From: Treponema sp.
Lineage (GTDB): Bacteria; Spirochaetota; Spirochaetia; Treponematales; Breznakiellaceae
Reading direction: 5' to 3'
DNA: 12,990 nt
Assembly (NCBI GenBank): GCA_031273185.1
Contig: JAISSG010000021.1
Span: 1-12,990, forward strand
Both the position numbers and the translations under genes were made by a program. Under the pieces are notes generated by a model. That model was not told the origin of the DNA. It worked only from the letters and a program-made list of their open reading frames with translations, and searched no databases. Shown here piece after piece: positions 1 to 6,204 of this stretch (positions within the stretch are counted from its first letter, which is position 1; each line of letters starts with the position of its first letter).

Positions 1-1
1 G

Positions 2-88
2 GCTGAAGAACATATGCAGATGCTGAAACAAACACCAGAGCGAATCGTGAAATATTTCAAAGATCCGGCAATACAATATGCCGCTTAA
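2..88 (+). CDS. C-terminal end of an unrecognised protein (runs in from upstream)
   Basis: An open frame enters from the left edge and stops with TAA at 86-88, giving 28 residues that end in DPAIQYAA. The piece is amphipathic, with a PERIVKYFKDP stretch, and could be the natural end of a larger protein. I do not recognise the family. Its base composition is more balanced than the AT-rich DNA that follows. It overlaps the upstream open part of the DUF1697 frame, which is in another frame, so one of the two is not translated here. The 86-88 stop may mark the junction where AT-rich DNA was joined. It may also be a chance open frame; only the sequence to the left can decide. Confidence 0.3.
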   Translation, partial: AEEHMQMLKQTPERIVKYFKDPAIQYAA

Positions 89-117
89 GTTTAAATATAT
101 ATTGCCGGGTCAATAAT

Positions 118-414
118 GAAATAGTAAACAATAAGCCTGAAGGTTTTGGAGAAGATAATGAAAATAAATATGACGTAATATATTTAATAAAGCCATTAGA
201 GACAAAAGATGCAATAAAGGAAATAAAAACAAGAGACGGTGTTGACAAAATGTTTGAAGGAAAAAATGTATTATATATATCAAGGTTAATTAAAAATTTA
301 AGTAAAAGTTATTTCTCAAAAATGATTGATACGCCAATTTATCAAAATATAACGATAAGGAATTGGAATACGACAAAAAAATTATATGAATTAATGGAAA
401 TGAATAATGAGTAA
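118..414 (+). pseudogene. 5'-truncated DUF1697 family protein (C-terminal part)
   Basis: Translation from 118 to the TAA at 412-414 gives about 98 residues with the C-terminal hallmarks I know from DUF1697 proteins: NKPEGFGEDNENKYDVIYL, then GVDKMFEGKNVLYISRL, then TPIYQNITIRNWNTTKKLYE near the end. Full family members are roughly 180 residues, so about half is missing. The frame is open upstream to a TGA at 4-6, but the residues before about 118 do not look like the family, and no ATG, GTG or TTG opens this frame upstream of the homology. No start with a ribosome-binding site is visible. The DNA is strongly AT-rich and uses ATA, AAA and TTA codons, unlike the GC-rich operon at 1802-12065, which points to horizontal acquisition. 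The family's function is not established. The family call is strong; the pseudogene call rests on the missing N-terminus. Confidence 0.8.
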
Positions 415-436
415 AATAATAGTGTACGCACCCACT

Positions 437-601
437 TCACATAACAGGACTGTAAACGCTTCGCCGTCTGTCCGGCGGCTTGGGCTGCGTTCGGCTAGGT
501 CGGTCGCTTCGCTCGCTCCCACGCCTCACTCCGCCACAGTTTGCCAGCCCTGGACTTTGCTTCGCAAAGCCCTTATTCGGGCTGGAAAACCGTCGTTTAC
601 A
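437..601. repeat. Long structured intergenic element with nested inverted repeats
   Basis: Bases 415-652 hold no credible gene. An 8-bp perfect inverted pair, TGTAAACG at 451-458 and CGTTTACA at 594-601, brackets about 135 bases. Inside it, CCAGCCC (544-550) pairs with GGGCTGG (579-585), and within that CTTTGC-TTC-GCAAAG (555-569) is a perfect 6-bp hairpin. CGCCG-TCTGTC-CGGCG forms another hairpin near 463-478. The GC-rich block 470-530 is full of short self-complementary words such as GGTCGCTTCGCTCGC. The layout, an ACATAAC box just before the left arm and placement right after an AT-rich gene, resembles an integron attC site. The matching right-hand box GTTATGT is absent, so that reading is only a suggestion. 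A dispersed chromosomal repeat is the simpler explanation. Confidence 0.5.
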
Positions 602-652
602 ACCGGGAACGCTGGGTGTTTGTTTCATGTGCCGTGGCCGGTCGTGGCTGGC

Positions 653-1264
653 TTAATAGTGGGTTTCCATCGCCTGGAAACGTTCGCGGACTCTTTGCAA
701 AAAGACCAGTTCGCGGTTGATGATTTTCCGATAGTCAAGCTCGCCGGCCCCTATGCGATGGGCCTCGTCCTCCCAGAACTGTACCTTTTCCAGGTTGATA
801 AAATAAAAACGCCGCTCCTGCGCCTTTTTCGCCCATTCCAGCGCGGCATCCCAATAGTACAACGCCGTGCGGTAACAGGTTTCGGCGGTTTCCAGGCTTT
901 CGAGGTTCTGGTCCCTCCAGGGGGCGTTGTAGAAATAGGCGCGCCGCTTGTTCCACTTGTTTCCCAAAAAAAGGTACTGCTCGATCATCTTGAGGTTGAT
1001 GTGCATATTGAACAGGTAGCGGTATTTTTCCCACTGGGTCTCGTTCTCGATCAGGGCAAGGGCGTAGAGCGGGTTGGCAAAATCGGCTGCAAGCGCCTTT
1101 TCCAGCCAGTAGATGTTTTCCATGGTGTCATCGGGGTACTGGATGTGGTGCAAATGGTACAGCCGGTAGTACTGCTCTTTGTAGGTCACGTAATAGGCAT
1201 CAAGCGGGGCAAGCGCCGAAGCAAGAACGAGGCACAAGATGGCAATTTTTAGCGACTTCAACAT
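653..1264 (-). CDS. Exported protein of unknown function, 203 aa
   Basis: The protein starts MLKSLKIAILCLVLASALA, a typical signal peptide with a short basic start, a hydrophobic core and small residues near position 18-23, so export to the periplasm or outer envelope is likely. No lipobox is clear. The mature part is rich in Tyr, Trp, Leu and Ala and predicted to be helical, with repeat-like segments (about residues 50-72, 125-150 and 165-200) that hint at a TPR-like helical fold. I cannot name the family, though the sequence feels like conserved treponemal exported proteins. The ATG at 1264 follows a purine run (AGGGGG on the minus strand) that ends one base before it, so the effective spacing is short. 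The gene diverges from tamB. Its downstream end faces the structured element at 437-601. The long opposite-strand frame at 407-1252 is its shadow. Confidence 0.8.
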   Translation of the reverse strand: MLKSLKIAILCLVLASALAPLDAYYVTYKEQYYRLYHLHHIQYPDDTMENIYWLEKALAADFANPLYALALIENETQWEKYRYLFNMHINLKMIEQYLFLGNKWNKRRAYFYNAPWRDQNLESLETAETCYRTALYYWDAALEWAKKAQERRFYFINLEKVQFWEDEAHRIGAGELDYRKIINRELVFLQRVRERFQAMETHY

Positions 1265-1312
1265 GCCCCCTAGATCAAGTGCGTTTTACAACACAAACCC
1301 CTACCCAACCAA

Positions 1313-1375
1313 TGGCGGTTTACGACGTTCAGCCGCAGGCTGAATGTAGCGGCAAAGCCGCGCCGTAAACCGCTA
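1313..1375. repeat. Branched palindrome: 10-12 bp stem enclosing two hairpins
   Basis: GCGGTTTACG at 1315-1324 pairs perfectly with CGTAAACCGC at 1364-1373, extended by a G-U and a T-A pair to 1313/1375. Inside lie two independent perfect hairpins: TTCAGCC-GCA-GGCTGAA (1328-1344, 7-bp stem) and GCGGC-AAA-GCCGC (1349-1361, 5-bp stem). The whole is a three-way junction of 63 bases. It sits in the 1265-1389 gap between the start of the exported-protein gene and the broken thymidylate kinase fragment, both on the minus strand. It has no poly-T tail on either side, so it is not a typical intrinsic terminator. It has only two inner arms and no anticodon-like loop, so it is not a tRNA. A dispersed REP/MITE-like palindrome is most likely; a regulatory RNA structure in the 5' region of the minus-strand gene is possible. 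Confidence 0.65.
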
Positions 1376-1389
1376 CGCCTAACGACGTT

Positions 1390-1647
1390 TTAATGGCGTA
1401 TACACTCAAATATCGGCATTTTTGACAGGGAATCCCAGACGTTTTCGGCAACTTTTCCGGGCCTTGCGTCGTTTTTCAGCGCCATGCGGACAAAAAGGCC
1501 GATTGCCTCGCCGCTGGCCCGGAAGCGGGGAAAAAAGCGGCAAGTGCGGGCCGCCGCTGGCGAATTTCTGCCCCAACAGGGAAGGCAAGTGCTGGTTCCG
1601 CTGCCGCCGCTCCCTTCAAAAACAGCAAAATTACCGAGCTTTTCCAC
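1390..1647 (-). pseudogene. tmk: Decayed 5' fragment of thymidylate kinase (tmk-like)
   Basis: From a GTG at 1645-1647 the minus strand reads MEKLGNFAVFEGSGGSGTST, close to the start of spirochaete dTMP kinases, whose P-loop is EGIDGxGTT/S. Residues 45-60 (SGEAIGLFVRMALKND) match the family segment after the EP(T) motif. The part between fits better in another frame: at 1532-1585 it reads LLGQKFASGGPHLPLF, a plausible family segment. At least two compensating frameshifts are therefore implied. The P-loop Asp is replaced by Gly, the EPT motif is lost, and after about residue 62 nothing resembles the family. DRxxH/S and the lid are absent (85 residues against about 205-215). A functional enzyme would phosphorylate dTMP to dTDP; this copy cannot. 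It is probably a relic duplicate, truncated near the palindrome at 1313-1375. Confidence 0.65.
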
Positions 1648-1721
1648 ATTGCCCCCACGATAAATGACCAGAAAAATCTCCAGAAATCTGCCAATTATGG
1701 ATACAAAACCTATGGAATATT

Positions 1722-1730
1722 TGTTATAGT
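1722..1730 (+). promoter_or_regulatory. Putative extended -10 promoter for the tamB-mutS operon
   Basis: TGTTATAGT at 1722-1730 matches the extended -10 pattern TGnTATAAT with one mismatch. The -35 region, TACAAA at about 1702-1707 at 17-bp spacing, is poor, which is common for extended -10 promoters. The predicted start of transcription, about 1737, would give a leader of about 65 bases before the GTG at 1802, and the hairpin 1748-1778 would lie wholly within that leader. The stretch 1648-1721 holds nothing else I can identify. Confidence 0.4.
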
Positions 1731-1747
1731 ATAAGCAAGATCGATGA

Positions 1748-1778
1748 TTCCCACAAAATTTTGGTTTCTTTGTGGGAA
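1748..1778 (+). promoter_or_regulatory. Strong 5'-leader hairpin (or dyad operator) before tamB
   Basis: TTCCCACAAA (1748-1757) and TTTGTGGGAA (1769-1778) are perfect 10-bp complements around an 11-base loop. A further CGAT (1742-1745) / ATCG (1780-1783) pairing extends the stem past a small bulge. It lies between the putative -10 and the ribosome-binding site AAGGG (1791-1795). It is not followed by a T run, so it is not a standard terminator. It could be an mRNA-stabilising or translation-tuning leader, or a repressor-binding dyad. Confidence 0.55.
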
Positions 1779-1801
1779 GATCGGGCTTTCAAGGGATGCC
1801 G

Positions 1802-4800
1802 GTGCCGGAAAAAACTATTCCGTTTCGACTATATGCCCAGATTCTCATTTTTTCTGCCCTCGTTGCCTTGGGAGCGCTAATTCTATGGCCGGTGCAGCAG
1901 GCGGCCTATGGCGGAATGGTCAACATCCGCGACAACCTGATAAGCATGCTGGAAAACAGGATAGGCAGGAAAATTCGGTATTCGTCGATAAGCCCCACGA
2001 TTTTCGGCTCCTTTGACGTGAGGAACGTCCGCATAGTGGGCGAAGACGAGGAGGCGGTTCTTGCCGTGTCCCGCTTTCGGGTTGCCTACTCCCTGCTGGA
2101 TCTTTTCCGGGGGAGGTTCCAGTCGATACGTTCCGTCCATGTTGACACCCCGGTCATCGACTTCAACCTGGAGCGGGATTATGACCTTCTGCGCTTGTTT
2201 GAGGGCAACGGCTCGGGGCCGGAAGGCTCCGCGAAGAGCTTTGCCGAAATGCTCCCCGACAAACTCGTGCTGCGGGTGCGAAACGGGAAGTTCCTGATAA
2301 GCACCTCCGGCGATCAGTTTGAGTTTGACATGGTGAACCTGGCCACGGAGATAGGCGAAAAACGGATTGTCCTTGAAGTCAGGTGGGTTGGCGGCCTTAC
2401 GATAGCCAGGCTGATTGGCGAGCCGGTGAGCGTCCGGCTTGGCATGAGGATAAGCGGTTCCTGCGGGACCGATCTGGAAGAAGGGGAAGCCGTTTTTAGC
2501 ATTTCGTCCATCACCGGCGATGCGCAGAGTTCCAGCCCCGTTGCCTTTGGCCTGTTGATGCACGACGGCACGGTTAATTTCTGGAAAATGCCCGACAATC
2601 TCCCCCTGAATTTTTCCCTTGCCTACGGCATCAACGACGGCTCGGTCGACGCGGAAATGAGATGCCGGGATTTCATGCTCCGCGATTTCCTCTCTTTTTC
2701 CGGCGGCCTGGAAAATGCCCGGCAGCTTCTGGACGTAGTCAGTTCAGGCACGGCTGCTTTTTCCAGAAGCGATGAAGGGAAGCTTGGTTATTCCGTAGAC
2801 ATGGCGGGCGCCGTTCAGGCCGACGGTTCCCTGTCGTATCGGGGGACGGCATTTGAACTGCGCGCCGCCGGCGACGAGGCGGGTGTTCATGTTGACTCGT
2901 TTCGCCTTTCCATGCCCAAAACCGCCGATACCCGCTCGTCCTTTTACGGCAACGTCGGCTTTGCCGGGGACGTGGGCTTTAATCCCCTTGCCCCGGACGG
3001 CATGCTTTCGCTGGGCAGCTTCAGCCTATCGGGTGTCAACGGCGTTGACGCGAACATTCTTGTCAGCAGCAGCAAAGGAAAGATAAATTTCTTTTCCGAG
3101 ACCGTGCGCATGGGTTCGGTTGAGCTGGTCGCGCTCAATGTCCTTGTGCAGCCTGACAAAAACGACCTGGGCATTGCGGTTTCCGCCCTGAGGTTCACGG
3201 ACGTTGAATCGCATGACAACGTCAGGCTGGGAACCTTGTCCCTGGAAGGGGCCATGCATTCCGATTCCGTGTCACGGCGCCTTGATGCCAGCCTTCGCCT
3301 GGATTCGTTTCCGATGGGAGATCTTGCCGAAATGGCCATGCCATTCGTAAACGCCTCATTCTTCCCTGTCCCCTTGGACGTGCTGCTTCACAACGTCTCG
3401 GTCACCACGGAGGTTTTCTTATCCACGGACTTTGTTAATCTTTTGTACAACGCCCCCCGCGTGGTTTTTGCAAGCGATGCGGGCAGGGGCTTTATGGGGC
3501 TTGTCTCGCTGTCCGGCACCGACCGCCGCTTTGAATTGAGCGAGGGCCGCTTTGTTTTTGGGGAGGAAGCCGTTTTGGTGTCTTGCCGCGCGGAATTTCC
3601 CGGCGCGGGCGACCTGGGCTTTTCCGTAAACGCCAATTACCGGGACCTTTGGTACTCTGTTAACGGGGCTGTCGTTCGGGGGGTATCGGCAGACATTCGA
3701 GGCTCTTACGGCCTTGACATGAAGCTCGCCGCGTCCGGCGGCGGCTATTCCGGGTATATGCGCGCTGACGGCTTCCCTCTGCCATTTATTGGGGAGTCGG
3801 CGCTTCTCTCGTTTTCCGCGAGGCTGCGCTATGACTCGCCTAAGTCCTGGTACGTAAATTTGGAGCACCTTGAGACGCTGAACATCGCAAGCCCTGTTGG
3901 CCTGGCGCAGTTCGTCATAACCGGGATCGCCAATCAGGACGGGATCATTTTTCCGCTGATGAGTTACAGCGACAGGTTTGGCACGCTTGACGGGAAGGCG
4001 AGTATATCCTGGGCGGATGATTATTCCCGGTTTAACGGGGTAGTTTCCATCGGGCAGGAAGGCGAGATGTACCGCGCTGACGGGAACTTCGCGGACGGCC
4101 ACCTTGATCTTGCTGTTTTGGGATCATCCATGCGGCTTGACAGGATATTCGCCAGCCTGAGCAATACCCTCGCCGACGGGGACATCCGCGTTTCCTGGGA
4201 TTCTATCGATTCCTTCCGCGCGGAATTTAACCTTTCTTCGGTAAACGGGAGGATGTTGAACCGGCAGTTTTCGGCAAGCGCCCGGGCGGTGCTGGATGAC
4301 AGGGAATTTTCCCTCAGCGGCCTAAGGTTCAACTTTGCGGGCATCGATGGCTCGGTGCCGCAATTCACCGTGAACGGCGCGAGCGGGCTTGCGGAAACGA
4401 GCGCCGAGCTGAAGGGCGTTGTCGGCGGGAAGGAGCTGGAGGGGAGCTTTGGGATTGAGGCAAGCTTCAAGCCCATCCGCACATGGATGCAGATCGGCGA
4501 GGCGTTGCAGTCGTTTTCCGGCACGGCGAATTTTTCCCGTCTCAGGTACGGCAACTCGGAACAGCCTCAGCCCTTTCCCGTCAGCTTTTCCCGCAGGGGC
4601 GGCGAGCTTTCCGTGAACGGGGGCCCCCGAAACAGCCTTCGCATGCAGATGGACAGCGACGGCAATTTTTACGCGGGCCTTTCAAACCCTTTCCCGGTGC
4701 GGGGAACGGTTGCCGGCAGCATCAGGAACAACACGATTAACGCCCGCTGCGGCGATCTGTACATTGACATGGGCGGGCTGTTTGAGCTGCTGCCGGACAG

Positions 4801-6196
4801 CCCGGACATCTACCTGACCGGCGGGTACGTAAACGCGGCGGTAGACATACGGGGCTCGTTCACCGACCCTGAGTTCTTTGGCTATGCCAGGGGAACCAGC
4901 CTGCGGTTCAGGATACCGGGCTTCATACCGCAGGATCTTCGCCCGATTCCGTTCAACGTGGCAATAGAGGGGAACGAGATGCGTTTTGGCCCGGTGGCTG
5001 CCACCGTTGGAAACGGCGCGGGGACCGTCGGCGGCTGGTTCCGCTTTGACCGCTGGATACCGAACATATTCAGCCTGGATATCCTCGTCCCGAGGGAAAC
5101 CCCCATCCCCTACCGTTATGACAACATCGGCTTTCTCGCCCACGGCGACGTGTCAGGCAGGCTCGACATTTCCATGGAAAATATGGCTATGGACGTTACC
5201 GGCGACCTGTACGCCAACAACACGGAACTCAGCATTAACTCGGATGAAATGATAATGGCCCAGAAGAGGGACGTTTTTGCGGAGCAAAAGATACCCGTTG
5301 TCACGAACCTCGCGATCAGCACGGGGCCGATGGTGGAATTCTTCTACCCGGACTCCCGGTACCCCATTCTCAGGGCCACCCCGGACATGGGAACGAAGGT
5401 ATACCTTTCAGTCGATTCGATGACGCGGCAGTTTTCCCTGACAAGCGACGTAAAGATACGCAGCGGGGAGATGTTTTACTTTGAGCGGAGCTTTTACATC
5501 CGCTCAGGCCTTCTCGTCTTTCGGGAGAACGAGCGCCGCTTTGAGCCCCGCCTGACCGCGCGGGCCGAAGTGCGCGACCGCAACGACGAGGGGCCGGTGA
5601 CCATTTCCATGATCGTTGACAACGCCCCCCTGCTTTCTTTCACCGCCCGCTTTGAATCAACGCCGTCGCTGTCCCAGATGGATATTTTTGCGCTGCTGGG
5701 GCAAACCATGGTGGGATCGCCGGTACAGGTAAGCGAAAATACCGGGGTAATACCGGCATTTTTCAGCTCCACGGTGGATTTCCTGTCGCAGTTGTTCGTT
5801 GTGCGGCGCCTTGAGCAGCAGATACGGAATTTCATGCGGCTTGACATGTTCAGTGTTCGTACCCAGATCCTGTACAACACCGCCGCGGCCCTGGTAGAGA
5901 CCATGGGGCTTTCAGAGTCTTCGGTTGACAGAACCGGCAAGGTAGGTAACTATTTTGACAATACCACTGTTTTTATCGGAAAATATATTGGGCAGGATAT
6001 GTTTGTCCAAAGCATGCTTTCCATGAAGTACGACCCGAACAACACTTCTTTAGGAGGCATGACATTTAGGCCGGATATTGGGATTGAGCTTCAGAATCCC
6101 CTGTTCAGCATTCGCTGGGATTTTGTCCCGACACACCCGGAAAACTGGTACGTCAACGATAATTCGATCACGCTCAGCAGGAGTTGGTCATTTTAG
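1802..6196 (+). CDS. tamB: TamB-family translocation/assembly protein, 1464 aa
   Basis: A very large protein with an N-terminal membrane anchor (about residues 10-29, LYAQILIFSALVALGALILW). About 1100 residues of alternating beta-strand sequence follow, without catalytic motifs. The C-terminal TamB/DUF490 domain covers about the last 330 residues and includes SGEMFYFERSFYIRSGLLVF, DIFALLGQ and a strand-rich end closing on Phe. In the family this forms a hydrophobic-grooved beta-taco bridge across the periplasm, helping outer-membrane protein assembly or phospholipid transport. No TamA gene is next to it; spirochaete TamB is thought to work with BamA, encoded directly downstream. Start choice: GTG at 1802 has AAGGG six bases upstream. 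GTG 1772 lies in the hairpin arm with no binding site, and ATG 1796 abuts the AAGGG. The TAG at 6194-6196 overlaps the bamA ribosome-binding site, implying translational coupling. Confidence 0.92.
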   Translation: MPEKTIPFRLYAQILIFSALVALGALILWPVQQAAYGGMVNIRDNLISMLENRIGRKIRYSSISPTIFGSFDVRNVRIVGEDEEAVLAVSRFRVAYSLLDLFRGRFQSIRSVHVDTPVIDFNLERDYDLLRLFEGNGSGPEGSAKSFAEMLPDKLVLRVRNGKFLISTSGDQFEFDMVNLATEIGEKRIVLEVRWVGGLTIARLIGEPVSVRLGMRISGSCGTDLEEGEAVFSISSITGDAQSSSPVAFGLLMHDGTVNFWKMPDNLPLNFSLAYGINDGSVDAEMRCRDFMLRDFLSFSGGLENARQLLDVVSSGTAAFSRSDEGKLGYSVDMAGAVQADGSLSYRGTAFELRAAGDEAGVHVDSFRLSMPKTADTRSSFYGNVGFAGDVGFNPLAPDGMLSLGSFSLSGVNGVDANILVSSSKGKINFFSETVRMGSVELVALNVLVQPDKNDLGIAVSALRFTDVESHDNVRLGTLSLEGAMHSDSVSRRLDASLRLDSFPMGDLAEMAMPFVNASFFPVPLDVLLHNVSVTTEVFLSTDFVNLLYNAPRVVFASDAGRGFMGLVSLSGTDRRFELSEGRFVFGEEAVLVSCRAEFPGAGDLGFSVNANYRDLWYSVNGAVVRGVSADIRGSYGLDMKLAASGGGYSGYMRADGFPLPFIGESALLSFSARLRYDSPKSWYVNLEHLETLNIASPVGLAQFVITGIANQDGIIFPLMSYSDRFGTLDGKASISWADDYSRFNGVVSIGQEGEMYRADGNFADGHLDLAVLGSSMRLDRIFASLSNTLADGDIRVSWDSIDSFRAEFNLSSVNGRMLNRQFSASARAVLDDREFSLSGLRFNFAGIDGSVPQFTVNGASGLAETSAELKGVVGGKELEGSFGIEASFKPIRTWMQIGEALQSFSGTANFSRLRYGNSEQPQPFPVSFSRRGGELSVNGGPRNSLRMQMDSDGNFYAGLSNPFPVRGTVAGSIRNNTINARCGDLYIDMGGLFELLPDSPDIYLTGGYVNAAVDIRGSFTDPEFFGYARGTSLRFRIPGFIPQDLRPIPFNVAIEGNEMRFGPVAATVGNGAGTVGGWFRFDRWIPNIFSLDILVPRETPIPYRYDNIGFLAHGDVSGRLDISMENMAMDVTGDLYANNTELSINSDEMIMAQKRDVFAEQKIPVVTNLAISTGPMVEFFYPDSRYPILRATPDMGTKVYLSVDSMTRQFSLTSDVKIRSGEMFYFERSFYIRSGLLVFRENERRFEPRLTARAEVRDRNDEGPVTISMIVDNAPLLSFTARFESTPSLSQMDIFALLGQTMVGSPVQVSENTGVIPAFFSSTVDFLSQLFVVRRLEQQIRNFMRLDMFSVRTQILYNTAAALVETMGLSESSVDRTGKVGNYFDNTTVFIGKYIGQDMFVQSMLSMKYDPNNTSLGGMTFRPDIGIELQNPLFSIRWDFVPTHPENWYVNDNSITLSRSWSF

Positions 6197-6204
6197 GAGT
6201 TTTA

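Noticed and set aside
407..1252. Long + strand open frame (281 codons)
   Set aside because: It is antisense to the signal-peptide protein at 653-1264, its start lies in the folded intergenic element, and its product has no recognisable domain. The minus-strand protein is far more protein-like.
1313..1375. tRNA gene
   Set aside because: Only two inner arms, an outer stem longer than an acceptor stem, and no anticodon or T-loop consensus.
1377..1383. GCCTAAC as an integron core site
   Set aside because: It matches the RYYYAAC core pattern, but no paired inner boxes or partner core follow at suitable spacing in either orientation. A 7-base match is expected by chance.
1772..1801. GTG 1772 as the start of tamB
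   Set aside because: It has no ribosome-binding site and lies inside the right arm of the leader hairpin. GTG 1802 has AAGGG at a good distance and leads directly into the membrane anchor.
1883..2563. Minus-strand open frame of 226 codons within tamB
   Set aside because: A shadow of GC-rich tamB coding sequence; its product has no domain pattern.
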